In this document: positions 16,731 through 25,134 of the stretch, piece by piece | Layout of the letters: every line of letters starts with the position of its first letter | Position numbering within the stretch: the stretch's first letter is position 1 | Made by a program: the position numbers and the translations under genes | Notes under the pieces: model-generated | Database searches by the model: none | Told to the model about the DNA's origin: nothing | Seen by the model: the letters and a program-made list of their open reading frames with translations, nothing else | NCBI GenBank assembly: GCA_905210845.1 | Contig: CAJLYG010000002.1 | Coordinates: forward strand, 1 to 54,434 | Length of the DNA stretch: 54,434 bases | DNA from: an uncultured Prevotella sp. | GTDB taxonomy: Bacteria > Bacteroidota > Bacteroidia > Bacteroidales > Bacteroidaceae | Direction of reading: 5' to 3'

Positions 16731-17924
16731 ATGAAAATGACGAAAGAAATTACATTAATATTAATGTCGCTATATTGTAGCGTATTGTTGGGGCAGACAG
16801 AAACCAACCCTAAAATAGACACGTTCATTGATAAGTATGAATGTGACCCCATAGGGACTACCGTTTTACAACCCGAGAACCTGTCTCCTATAGATAGGAC
16901 TTGCACCTATGTTAGGATTCCCTTTATGGAAATTACGAACAAAGGAACTTTATTATGCGGCTGCGATTCAAGAAGTTCCAATAGCGACCAGTCTTTGATA
17001 AGCTGTGGGTTAGCCAGAAGCACAGACAATGGCAACCACTGGACTTATATGATTGCAAATCCCCATACTGCAATCAGCAAACTTGACAGAAGGATGGACT
17101 CAAGTATTCTCTGCGATAGAACCAATAACAAACTATTCATCTTCTCTCATAAAATAACGGGATCTGAAATCTGGGAGAGAATCAACACAGATGGGAACTA
17201 CTCTATGGACTGTGTCTTCGTAACATCTAACGATGATGGCAAGACTTGGTCTAAAGAAATATCGCTAAGAGATGTCATTACGACTAACGGGGAGAAAGGA
17301 TCTTATGGCAAGTACGTCGTTACGCTCTTTGGCGGAGTAGGAAAAGGCATTACCTTGCAAGATGGAACTCTTGTATTGCCCATTCAATGTAAAATGGCAA
17401 CAGAAACTGCAAAACAAGATGGAGCCTCTGGAATTTATAATATTCAAAGCGGCTTGATCTATTCTACAGACCATGGAAACACATGGAAAAGATGTTCTTC
17501 TCTTGTCCCTTGTTATTCTTCTGAATGCCAACTTATTGAACTTGCCAATGGGGGAATCATGATCAATTGCCGAAGCTATATTGGGCACATACGTGTGTTT
17601 ATAACGCATGACCTTGGAAATACTTGGGTTGCCCATACCTCAGATCGGTCTTTAATTGAGCCCACTGCTTGTGAAGGCAGTTTAGGCAGGCTGTCTCTTG
17701 CCAAATATGCCGGGGGATTTGTTAATCCCAACGACTCTACGGCTCGTAAGAATATTACGCTCCAAGTAACAAATGACTTTACAAACTGGAGACCCCTTGT
17801 AAGATTATCATCTATCAAGAGTGAAGGATATTCTGCCATAGCTGGATATGGAGGTAAGAATTACGCTTTGATAGAGCAAAACAATAAGATTGTTTTATTT
17901 GACCTCAACCCTTACGTCAGGTAA
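16731..17924 (+). CDS. nanH: Exo-sialidase, GH33
   Basis: A 397-residue secreted enzyme. The start at 16731 (MKMTKEITLILMSLYCS...) gives a signal peptide ending near LLGQ; an earlier in-frame ATG at 16698 adds 11 residues. The YVRIP motif carries the first triad Arg (62). Four Asp boxes are visible: STDNGNHW, SNDDGKTW, STDHGNTW and THDLGNTW. SECQLIELANGGIMINCR holds the Glu and second Arg, ARKNITL the third Arg, and EGYSAIAG the catalytic Tyr. It removes terminal sialic acids from host glycans and would feed the genes upstream. It is the last gene of the operon, 102 bases after nanT. Confidence 0.85.
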   Translation: MKMTKEITLILMSLYCSVLLGQTETNPKIDTFIDKYECDPIGTTVLQPENLSPIDRTCTYVRIPFMEITNKGTLLCGCDSRSSNSDQSLISCGLARSTDNGNHWTYMIANPHTAISKLDRRMDSSILCDRTNNKLFIFSHKITGSEIWERINTDGNYSMDCVFVTSNDDGKTWSKEISLRDVITTNGEKGSYGKYVVTLFGGVGKGITLQDGTLVLPIQCKMATETAKQDGASGIYNIQSGLIYSTDHGNTWKRCSSLVPCYSSECQLIELANGGIMINCRSYIGHIRVFITHDLGNTWVAHTSDRSLIEPTACEGSLGRLSLAKYAGGFVNPNDSTARKNITLQVTNDFTNWRPLVRLSSIKSEGYSAIAGYGGKNYALIEQNNKIVLFDLNPYVR

Positions 17925-18155
17925 TCAACAAAAATGCAAGAGATAACCTTTTGCGTGGGGATTATTTTCTCACTCTTTTGAGCGTAGAATTGGTCAGTTG
18001 GTTCAAGAAGAAGGGCTATGCCCTTCTCCTCAACGTTGGTCTTGGTGCTTACCCAATGCTCGCAGAACTCCTCTTAGGTATAGGTGACAAGCCCCTTGCC
18101 TAGGCCCAGATCTGCTACATCCATAGAGTCTGATTGTTTCCTAAATTTTATCATT
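17925..18155. other. Gap with a possible gene relic
   Basis: No intact gene is present. On the minus strand, DLGLGKGLVTYT, a TAA, then EFCEHWVSTKTNVEEKGIAL and FYAQKSEKII read like protein interrupted by one stop. The plus strand frame (VSWFKKKGYALLLNVG) also reads reasonably. I cannot name a family. The segment may be the edge of a lost insertion. Confidence 0.3.
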
Positions 18156-20504
18156 TTATAGGGTATTCAAACGATTTAGCTCAGAATTTCGGGTTCCCTT
18201 TCCTGCATACTTTTTTGCATTATGAAAGTTGTATATAAACGAGATGTAGATGAATCTGCTGTCATCGCTGGCTTCTTTTTTGTAATTTACAGTATTGAAT
18301 GCCATCTTCCATTTGTCCTTGTAGGTGTTAAAGATATTTTCCGCTCCTATCTTGAAAACCATTGTCTTATCAAAGAAAGACTTTTGTATATATGCATCTA
18401 CAAACATTCCACTGTGTTCGCGAGAAAGCCCGGAATGGTATGAAGTCCAACATTTGGCTTGGGTTACAAAAGAAAGTGTGTGGGGGAACCTGATAATATT
18501 ATACAAACTTACGTAGAGGTAAGGCCTATTATAGGAATTGACAGCATTCCCATTGTTTAATTTTAAAAATTGTTTCTCAAATCCAACCTCTATCTCAGGA
18601 TTCCATATTTTAAAGAACGTTGGATCCCAAACTGATGCGATACTGAACTTTTTAAAGCCATCTACGTTTGTAAAGCCAGAAATGGTGATGGCTTTATCCT
18701 CAAATTGATCTATTGTAAACAATATTTTGTCATGATATGATTTATAGGACGCTATGAGATTCAAGTCCAAATATGATACTGTATAACTGATATCATCAAT
18801 ATATGTGTTCTGCAACAAAGGATTACCTGCCTCATAAGAATAGGGTGAGTTGTACTGGACATCACCTCTCAGCTGGTAATAGGATGGTCTGTTTACAACC
18901 CTCCTGTAACTTAAAGCCATATTCATTTTCTCATTAAAGAAAGGGCGTGAAATGACAAATGTGGGGAAAACATTGCTGTATGTTTTGCTTTGATCGTCTC
19001 TTTTTGCTCCGTTCATGTAATAAAGCTGATTGACAAATTCATATCTCAATCCCATCTCAATGTCAAAATCATATAGGTTACACTTATAATTAAGGAAAAG
19101 TGAATATAGATCTTGCTTATTTGATGTATATGTTTCCGGGAGGTCGTTTTGTAAATCTATATCATCGTTATTGTAATATGAATTGTTTCTTGTTCTTGCA
19201 TAGTCAGCTCCAAACAAGACAGAGGAATTGCCAATTGCTCTTGACAACTCTAATCTTAAGGCGCTTAACCGATAGTCGTTCTTACTATTACTGTTTACAA
19301 TATTATGCACGTTCTTTACATGCTCGGTATTATCGTAAGAGGCTGATGTTTTTGTTTGCCCATATATGTAGTCTGCATTAATGTCAACGCTCCATTTGGA
19401 AAATCTACCCTTATAGAACATATTCATATTTCCGCCATTACCATTCGGGGTGTAATGTGATATTTGACTGTATTCAGCATCTTTTATCGAGCCTGTATAA
19501 GCTGTTGTTGCTCCAGATACATTGTAGTGCCCATCGCCTATAAAGGAATGATTGTATTTGATGCCAAATAAATGTTGCTCTGATACCTTATATTTTGCGG
19601 CTATACCAAGATTGTGAGTCCTTCGGCTTAAGTTTAATTTGTTGTTTGATTGTATCAGATTATGGCTCAATCCCTTTATCTCCACATCTGTCTGTTGATT
19701 TCGTTTCATTCTTAAATCCTGCATAGAATAGTCTGCAAAAAAAGAAAATCCTCTTTTTGCATACGAAAGATTGGTCAAAAGCATCTCACTCCAGTCTTCT
19801 CCTCTTTGCACTTTCGTATTGATGATCCCAGAAAAACCTTCATCTGGAGTAGTTGTAGTTATTTTTATTACAGCACCTACCGAGGCTGAATACTGCACCC
19901 CGGGCGTCATTATAATATCTATTTTCTTTATATTTTTTGAAGAGAGCTTAAGCAAATCCTCATTACTGAGAAGTTCCTTGTTGTCAATGTATATGAGTGC
20001 TTCTCCTTTCCCGAATATGTTGACGATATCATTTTTGATATTTATCAGTGGCAATTGTTTTAAAACGTCCATTGCGTTTCCTGCGTCTTTCAAAATACTT
20101 TTTTGTATATTGGCAGTAAATATACCTCCTTTCATTGAAAACGGAGACCTCCTTCCTGCCACGACTACTTCTTGCAACGCTTTAGTAGAAGGGCTCAGCG
20201 AGATCATGCCGATATTTTCTTTGTCCACAGACTGCTTGATACTTTCGTAGCCAAGATAGGAAACTATCAGATTTTTTCCTATCGGTTGAACATGACTGTC
20301 TACAATAAGATTGAATCTTCCTAAACTATCCGTGACAGTCCCTTGTAATATTTTACCAACACTGTCAGAAAGGGCAATATTTGCAAATTCTAATGGAGCT
20401 TGTGTGTCTGAAGAAACTACAGTCCCTGTTATACAGAATGTCTGAGAAAAGACAACTGTACTAAGACAATAAAATATGATGGAGAGAAGGAAACGTGCAT
20501 TCAT
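18156..20504 (-). CDS. Outer-membrane beta-barrel (TonB-receptor-like) protein
   Basis: A 782-residue protein with a signal peptide (RFLLSIIFYCLSTVVFSQ), a carboxypeptidase-regulatory-like domain at about 22-105 (ITGTVVSSDTQAPLEFANIAL) and a short plug (NAMDVLKQLPLINIKND, EALIYIDNKEL, KKIDIIMTPG). The rest is a barrel of the OMP_b-brl_3 type ending in FIYNFHNAKKY. It has no SusD partner and lies opposite to the nan operon. The ligand is unknown; proteins of this type often take up peptides, metals or small compounds. A minus-strand promoter precedes it. Confidence 0.82.
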   Translation of the reverse strand: MNARFLLSIIFYCLSTVVFSQTFCITGTVVSSDTQAPLEFANIALSDSVGKILQGTVTDSLGRFNLIVDSHVQPIGKNLIVSYLGYESIKQSVDKENIGMISLSPSTKALQEVVVAGRRSPFSMKGGIFTANIQKSILKDAGNAMDVLKQLPLINIKNDIVNIFGKGEALIYIDNKELLSNEDLLKLSSKNIKKIDIIMTPGVQYSASVGAVIKITTTTPDEGFSGIINTKVQRGEDWSEMLLTNLSYAKRGFSFFADYSMQDLRMKRNQQTDVEIKGLSHNLIQSNNKLNLSRRTHNLGIAAKYKVSEQHLFGIKYNHSFIGDGHYNVSGATTAYTGSIKDAEYSQISHYTPNGNGGNMNMFYKGRFSKWSVDINADYIYGQTKTSASYDNTEHVKNVHNIVNSNSKNDYRLSALRLELSRAIGNSSVLFGADYARTRNNSYYNNDDIDLQNDLPETYTSNKQDLYSLFLNYKCNLYDFDIEMGLRYEFVNQLYYMNGAKRDDQSKTYSNVFPTFVISRPFFNEKMNMALSYRRVVNRPSYYQLRGDVQYNSPYSYEAGNPLLQNTYIDDISYTVSYLDLNLIASYKSYHDKILFTIDQFEDKAITISGFTNVDGFKKFSIASVWDPTFFKIWNPEIEVGFEKQFLKLNNGNAVNSYNRPYLYVSLYNIIRFPHTLSFVTQAKCWTSYHSGLSREHSGMFVDAYIQKSFFDKTMVFKIGAENIFNTYKDKWKMAFNTVNYKKEASDDSRFIYISFIYNFHNAKKYAGKGTRNSELNRLNTL

Positions 20505-20557
20505 ACTTTATGACTTTTTATTTAGAGCTATGATTTGACACTAAAATGCCCACACTG

Positions 20558-20588
20558 CAAATATGCACAAAGTTATCAAAACAGCAAA
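20558..20588 (-). promoter_or_regulatory. Promoter of the beta-barrel gene
   Basis: On the minus strand TTTG (20588-20585), a 19-bp spacer and CATATTTG (20565-20558) lie about 55 bases before the ATG at 20504. The -7 element departs from TAnnTTTG at its first base. Confidence 0.55.
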
Positions 20589-20731
20589 ATAATAGAGCAT
20601 TAATTTATTGCATTTAACATAATGCTATCAAATTGATACGTTTGTAGGTGTTTAAGTTTTTTCGCGAAATACTCGCAAGCTAAAGACTCCCGGGGAAGTT
20701 AAGTATCCGCTATCCCTAAAATTTAACAAGA

Positions 20732-20936
20732 TTAGTATTTAATCCGAAAATAGTCAAGCAGCTCCTTGAACTTGTTCTGAGAGGCAAGGCAGGTATCAAT
20801 GAGATAGCCTTTGATGTGCGGCCACTCGCGCAGCCCTCGATAATAGAAGAACCGCAAATCAGCTAAAAGAAGTGTACCATCCGGTCTCAATCCTATGCAA
20901 GGGAGCCTTGATCCTATCTGACTCGTTGATAGGTAT
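20732..20936 (-). pseudogene. Gene relic after ribD
   Basis: In a frame different from ribD, overlapping its last codons, the minus strand reads RLPCIGLRPDGTLLLADLRF, then FYYRGLREWPHIKGYL and QNKFKELLDYFRIKY, stopping at 20732-20734. The segment is protein-like over about 65 codons but has no start of its own. I do not recognise it. It may be the end of a lost gene joined to ribD by deletion. Confidence 0.4.
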
Positions 20937-21849
20937 CAATGCTATTCCCATCTACCACTTGATGAGACATGAGGTGAAGGCATGAAGGGAGTTGTACGGC
21001 TTTGGTGCCACCCCCTACCACCCGAGGAGCGGTCTCAACCCGGATCTCATCCCAGAAGCCTGCATCCAAGAAGCTCTGATGGGTTGTCGCCCCTCCTTCC
21101 ACGATCAACGATTGCACTTTATCTTCATACAACTGGTCCATCAGATCGGGAAGAGGGGTATCATGAGTGAGGACCATACGCTTCGGGTCTTTCCCACTCC
21201 AGTGCCGCACATTCAATTGGGGATGTTCCCGCTCATCGGTCACCCTTCCCACCAAGATCGCGTCACTCTCCGCGCGCAACTGATGGGAGAGCATTTGGGT
21301 AAATGGCGTGGAAAACATCGTAGGATGAGTATGTTCATCGATAAAGCCATCTAAGGACTGCGCCCACTTCAATAGAACATACGGACGATGATAGGTCTGG
21401 TAAACCATGAACCGTTTGTTGGCCTCCCAGCACTCGGCCTCCAAGACGCCCACAGTTACGGAGATACCTGCTTCTCGCATCCTCTGGATGCCACGACCTC
21501 GCACTTTTGCGAAGGGATCTACACACCCACAGACACACCGACTGATCCCTTTTCGAATGATCAAGTCACAGCAAGGAGGCGTATGTCCCCAATGGGAACA
21601 AGGCTCCAAGGAAACATAGAGGGTGGATTCTTTCAGCAAAGACTCATCAGATGGACGAACGGAAGCAAAGGCGTTGACCTCTGCATGGGGACCACCATAG
21701 GCTGAGGTGTATCCCTCTCCAAGAATACGGCCGTCCTTAGACACGATCACAGCGCCCACTGAAGGGTTCGGCTTCGCCTTCAGCAGTCCGTTACGGGCAA
21801 TCTGCAAACAGCGACCCATGTATTTTTCATCAACTTCTTCTTGGTTCAT
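20914..21849 (-). CDS. ribD: Bifunctional riboflavin deaminase/reductase RibD
   Basis: 311 residues. The N-terminal cytidine-deaminase-like domain has HAEVNAF and PCSHWGHTPPCCDLII, which bind the zinc. The C-terminal half is the NADPH-dependent reductase (KWAQSLDGFI, ESDAILVGRVT, SLIVEGGATTH, APRVVGGGTKAV). It carries out two steps of riboflavin synthesis, deamination and side-chain reduction of the pyrimidine precursor. It is somewhat short for the family but both domains are recognisable. It faces prmC across only 26 bp. Confidence 0.93.
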   Translation of the reverse strand: MNQEEVDEKYMGRCLQIARNGLLKAKPNPSVGAVIVSKDGRILGEGYTSAYGGPHAEVNAFASVRPSDESLLKESTLYVSLEPCSHWGHTPPCCDLIIRKGISRCVCGCVDPFAKVRGRGIQRMREAGISVTVGVLEAECWEANKRFMVYQTYHRPYVLLKWAQSLDGFIDEHTHPTMFSTPFTQMLSHQLRAESDAILVGRVTDEREHPQLNVRHWSGKDPKRMVLTHDTPLPDLMDQLYEDKVQSLIVEGGATTHQSFLDAGFWDEIRVETAPRVVGGGTKAVQLPSCLHLMSHQVVDGNSIDTYQRVR

Positions 21850-21871
21850 ATCATTATATTTCGTACATTTG
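21841..21871 (+). promoter_or_regulatory. prmC promoter, predicted leaderless start
   Basis: TTGG at 21841-21844, a 19-bp spacer and TACATTTG at 21864-21871 match the consensus. The prmC ATG (21876) is only four bases beyond the -7 element, about where transcription should begin. The -33 part lies within the first codons of ribD on the other strand. Confidence 0.6.
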
Positions 21872-21875
21872 CATC

Positions 21876-22754
21876 ATGACTTACACACAACTCTGGCAGC
21901 GGATCACCCCATTGTATGACCCCGAGGAAGCCAAGGCTATCGTCAGAATGGTACTGGAAGTGCATTTTGGCATGTCTGCCACAGAGATATACTGTGGCAA
22001 AGTTAATGATTTATCTGCAGAAGACCGGACTTCTTTGGAAAAAATAATGCAAAGGCTTGAAAAATCAGAGCCGGTGCAATATATAATAGGTACGGCTGAG
22101 TTTGGGGGAAGGATCTTCCATGTCAGACCAGGCGTGCTTATCCCCCGACCGGAAACGGCTGAACTTTGCCAATGGATCGAGGACGGAATCCAGTCAGAAG
22201 GCATATCCATCACACCGCAAAGGGAGGCAGGCTGCACGCCAAAACATGTCTTGGACATTGGGACCGGATCAGGGTGCATCGCCATCACGCTTGCCCTTGA
22301 CATCCCGTCAGCCCAAGTCACGGGGTGGGATATTTCTGAAGACGCCCTTCAGGTGGCAGCTGAAAATGCAGCCAATCAACATGCCCATGTGCGTTTCGTG
22401 AAACAAGACACCTTAGCCGCACCCTTCGATCACGACCGATGGGACATCATCGTCAGCAACCCTCCCTATATCTGCGAGCAAGAGAAACAAGCCATGGCGC
22501 AGAATGTCCTTGCCTATGAGCCGGGAATCGCCCTCTTTGTGCCTGACGAAGACCCACTGAAATACTATCGTGCCATCAGCAAGTACGCCAAGAACGCCCT
22601 GAAAAAGCAAGGACTATTGTACTTTGAGATCAACCCGCTGCAAGCCAAGCCTCTCCAGGAGATGCTCCAAGGTGATGGCTTTACGGACATCATCCTTCAA
22701 GAGGACCTATTCGGGAAAAATCGATTCCTCAAATGCCACTATCCAAGAACTTAA
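21876..22754 (+). CDS. prmC: Release factor glutamine methyltransferase PrmC
   Basis: 292 residues. The SAM-binding motif is VLDIGTGSGCIAITLAL near 125-141, and the NPPY catalytic motif is in VSNPPYICEQE. Before it, RPGVLIPRPETAEL is the usual substrate-loop signature of the family. The enzyme methylates the GGQ glutamine of release factors 1 and 2. recX follows 14 bases later, so the two are probably co-transcribed. Confidence 0.94.
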   Translation: MTYTQLWQRITPLYDPEEAKAIVRMVLEVHFGMSATEIYCGKVNDLSAEDRTSLEKIMQRLEKSEPVQYIIGTAEFGGRIFHVRPGVLIPRPETAELCQWIEDGIQSEGISITPQREAGCTPKHVLDIGTGSGCIAITLALDIPSAQVTGWDISEDALQVAAENAANQHAHVRFVKQDTLAAPFDHDRWDIIVSNPPYICEQEKQAMAQNVLAYEPGIALFVPDEDPLKYYRAISKYAKNALKKQGLLYFEINPLQAKPLQEMLQGDGFTDIILQEDLFGKNRFLKCHYPRT

Positions 22755-22768
22755 AATCATCCATAACT

Positions 22769-23236
22769 ATGACAGAACAACAAGTGCTTTACAAACTGAC
22801 CGCTATGTGTTCGCAAGCAGAACATTGCTCACAAGAAATGCTTGACAAGATGAAGAGATGGGACGTCCCAGAGGACGTCCAAGCCCGTGTCATGCAATAC
22901 CTCACCCAAGAGAAGTTCATTGACGATGAACGATATTGCCGATTCTTTGTCAAAGACAAAATCAAATACAACAAATGGGGGCGCAGGAAAGTGGAGCAAG
23001 CCCTCTACATGAAGCATATCCCATCCTCAATCTCCGGACCGGTCTTAGACGAGATCCCTGAAGAAGACTACCTCGAAGTCCTCCGCCCACTACTCAAGAG
23101 CAAGCGGAAAACCGTCAAGGCTGCGACAGAATACGAGCGCAACATGAAGCTCATCAAGTTTGCCTTGGGACGAGGCTTCAGCATGGACATCATCAAGGAT
23201 TGTATCGACGACGCAACGGAAATAGATGAAAATTAG
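22769..23236 (+). CDS. recX: RecX family regulator
   Basis: 155 residues from the ATG at 22769; a longer frame back to 22733 overlaps prmC and is unlikely. Helical repeats of the RecX fold are visible: YLTQEKFIDDERYCRFFVKD, NKWGRRKVEQALYMKHI and a third near the C-terminus. RecX proteins bind RecA filaments and limit their activity. The stop overlaps the comF start by 11 bases, which suggests translational coupling. Confidence 0.88.
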   Translation: MTEQQVLYKLTAMCSQAEHCSQEMLDKMKRWDVPEDVQARVMQYLTQEKFIDDERYCRFFVKDKIKYNKWGRRKVEQALYMKHIPSSISGPVLDEIPEEDYLEVLRPLLKSKRKTVKAATEYERNMKLIKFALGRGFSMDIIKDCIDDATEIDEN

Positions 23237-23924
23237 TTTCTTTGAGAGATTCCTCGACCTCATCATACCGAGGGTCTGTTCCATCTGCGGCCGGAGACTC
23301 AGTCCCGGAGAAGACTTCATCTGCGTGGAATGCAACCTACATCTCCCGCGCACTTACTATGCAAAAGATGCGTATGAGAACGAGATGGCAAAGCTCTTCT
23401 GGGGACGTATCCCCATAGAGCGGAGCACGGCACTTTTCTTTTACGAAGCCGGTTCTGAAGCCTGCAGGATCATTTATGACCTCAAATACAACCAACGTCC
23501 GGAATATGGATATTATTTAGGGAAGATGGTTGCCCAGGAAGTCCAAGCCAACGGCTTCTTCACAGGCATAGACCTTTTGGTTCCCATCCCTCTTGCCCGG
23601 AAACGGCAATGGCAGCGAGGCTACAACCAAAGTATGGAAATCGCCAAAGGGGTTGAAGAGGTCACCCATATCCCAATTGCCCCTCACGTGATCAGGCGGA
23701 ACAAGTTCGAAAGCAGCCAGACCCATAAGGACAGATGGGAAAGAATGGAAAATGTCAGCCATGTCTTCGAGCTCATCCATCCAGAAAAAGTCAAGGACAA
23801 GCATGTCCTTCTCATCGACGACGTGGTCACGACAGGGTCCACGATCTGCGCTTGTGGCAAACAATTGGAACAAGCCGGCGGAGTCAAGATCAGTGTCTTA
23901 TCCATCGGATTCGCAAAGAGTTAA
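23226..23924 (+). CDS. comF: ComF family phosphoribosyltransferase-like protein
   Basis: 232 residues. An N-terminal zinc ribbon (CSICGRRLSPGEDFICVEC) precedes a phosphoribosyltransferase domain with the PRPP loop VLLIDDVVTTGSTICACG near the end. LLVPIPLARKRQWQRGYNQS is the other conserved block. ComF is needed for DNA uptake in competent bacteria, and the family is widespread in Bacteroidetes, where the exact role is less clear. Confidence 0.88.
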   Translation: MKISFFERFLDLIIPRVCSICGRRLSPGEDFICVECNLHLPRTYYAKDAYENEMAKLFWGRIPIERSTALFFYEAGSEACRIIYDLKYNQRPEYGYYLGKMVAQEVQANGFFTGIDLLVPIPLARKRQWQRGYNQSMEIAKGVEEVTHIPIAPHVIRRNKFESSQTHKDRWERMENVSHVFELIHPEKVKDKHVLLIDDVVTTGSTICACGKQLEQAGGVKISVLSIGFAKS

Positions 23925-23945
23925 CATAGAATATTCTTTTTTTAT

Positions 23946-23976
23946 TTTGCCGGATCCAAGATTTGGAGTATATTTG
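23946..23976 (+). promoter_or_regulatory. pyrE promoter
   Basis: TTTG at 23946-23949 and TATATTTG at 23969-23976 with a 19-bp spacer. The leader to the ATG at 24030 is about 48 nt. Confidence 0.75.
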
Positions 23977-24029
23977 CATCATGTAATCTGATATAGATAG
24001 GTTACGACTGTAAATAAAAACAAGACCGT

Positions 24030-24662
24030 ATGGATATTTTAAAGAAAGATTTTGCATCTAAGTTGTTGAAGATCAAGGCTATCAAGCTTCAACCCAAGAA
24101 CCCGTTCACCTGGGCTTCAGGTTGGAAGTCACCCTTTTATTGTGATAACCGAAAGACCTTATCTTATCCAGATCTTCGGGATTATGTCAAGCTTGAGATC
24201 GTGCATGTGATCCTTGAGCAATTCCCTGAAGCAGAGGCGATTGCCGGTGTTGCTACTGGAGCGATTCCCCAAGGTGCCCTTGTTGCCGACGAGTTGCATC
24301 TCCCCTTCGTGTATGTACGCAGCAAACCCAAGGACCACGGTTTGGAAAACCTGATAGAGGGAGAATTAAAGCCAGGCATGAAGGTTGTGGTCATCGAAGA
24401 CCTGATCTCGACAGGCGGCAGTTCCCTCAAGGCTGTAGAAGCGATTCGCAAGAATGGATGTGAGGTCATTGGCATGGTTGCCTCCTATACATACGGCTTC
24501 CCTGTGGCAGAAAAAGCCTTCGCCGATGCCCAAGTGAAACTGGTAACCTTGACTGATTATGACCATGTCGTCGCTCAAGCGCTTGAGACAGGCTATATCG
24601 CAGAAAGTGACGTAGAGGTCCTACATCAGTGGAGGAAAGATCCCGCTCACTGGAACGGATAA
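24030..24662 (+). CDS. pyrE: Orotate phosphoribosyltransferase
   Basis: 210 residues. FTWASGWKSPFYCDNRKTLS is the orotate-binding start, and VVVIEDLISTGGSSLKAVE is the PRPP-binding loop. VATGAIPQGALVADEL and YVRSKPKDHG are also conserved. The enzyme forms orotidine monophosphate in pyrimidine synthesis. It is followed after 55 bases by an SRPBCC gene and argH on the same strand. Confidence 0.95.
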   Translation: MDILKKDFASKLLKIKAIKLQPKNPFTWASGWKSPFYCDNRKTLSYPDLRDYVKLEIVHVILEQFPEAEAIAGVATGAIPQGALVADELHLPFVYVRSKPKDHGLENLIEGELKPGMKVVVIEDLISTGGSSLKAVEAIRKNGCEVIGMVASYTYGFPVAEKAFADAQVKLVTLTDYDHVVAQALETGYIAESDVEVLHQWRKDPAHWNG

Positions 24663-24717
24663 GGACATCCATTCCTGACAAGAGAAGAGACATCACACGC
24701 ATTAAAACGACTCCATT

Positions 24718-25131
24718 ATGAGCACAAAATTCGAAAGCAGTATCCGCCAGATCAACTATCCACAGCAAAGCGTCTACGGCATGCTCAGCGACCTGAGCCA
24801 TATAGAGAAAGTCAAGTACCGTCTTCCTGAGGACAAGCTCAAGGACGTGCAATTTGATTCTGATTCCATTTCGATCCAGTCGCCGATGGGTGCCATCCGT
24901 CTTCGCATCATTGAGCGGGACGCACCTAAGTGCATTAAATTCGAGACAGAACAGAGTCCCATTCCTTTTCATTTCTGGATACAAATCCTTCCTGTCACAG
25001 AGACGAGCAGCAAGATGAAGCTCACCATCAAGGCAGAACTTAACCCTTTTATCAAGGGGATGGTCCAGAAACCCCTCCAGGAAGGGATCGAGAAATTGGC
25101 TGATGCCTTGCAAATGATCAAATACGAATAG
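24718..25131 (+). CDS. SRPBCC-fold protein
   Basis: 137 residues with a START/SRPBCC pattern: an N-terminal strand and helix (SSIRQINYPQQSVYGMLSDL), central strands and a long C-terminal helix (GMVQKPLQEGIEKLADALQMI). Such proteins bind small hydrophobic ligands. The ligand is unknown. The stop is three bases before argH, so the two genes are likely one unit. Confidence 0.8.
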   Translation: MSTKFESSIRQINYPQQSVYGMLSDLSHIEKVKYRLPEDKLKDVQFDSDSISIQSPMGAIRLRIIERDAPKCIKFETEQSPIPFHFWIQILPVTETSSKMKLTIKAELNPFIKGMVQKPLQEGIEKLADALQMIKYE

Positions 25132-25134
25132 ACT

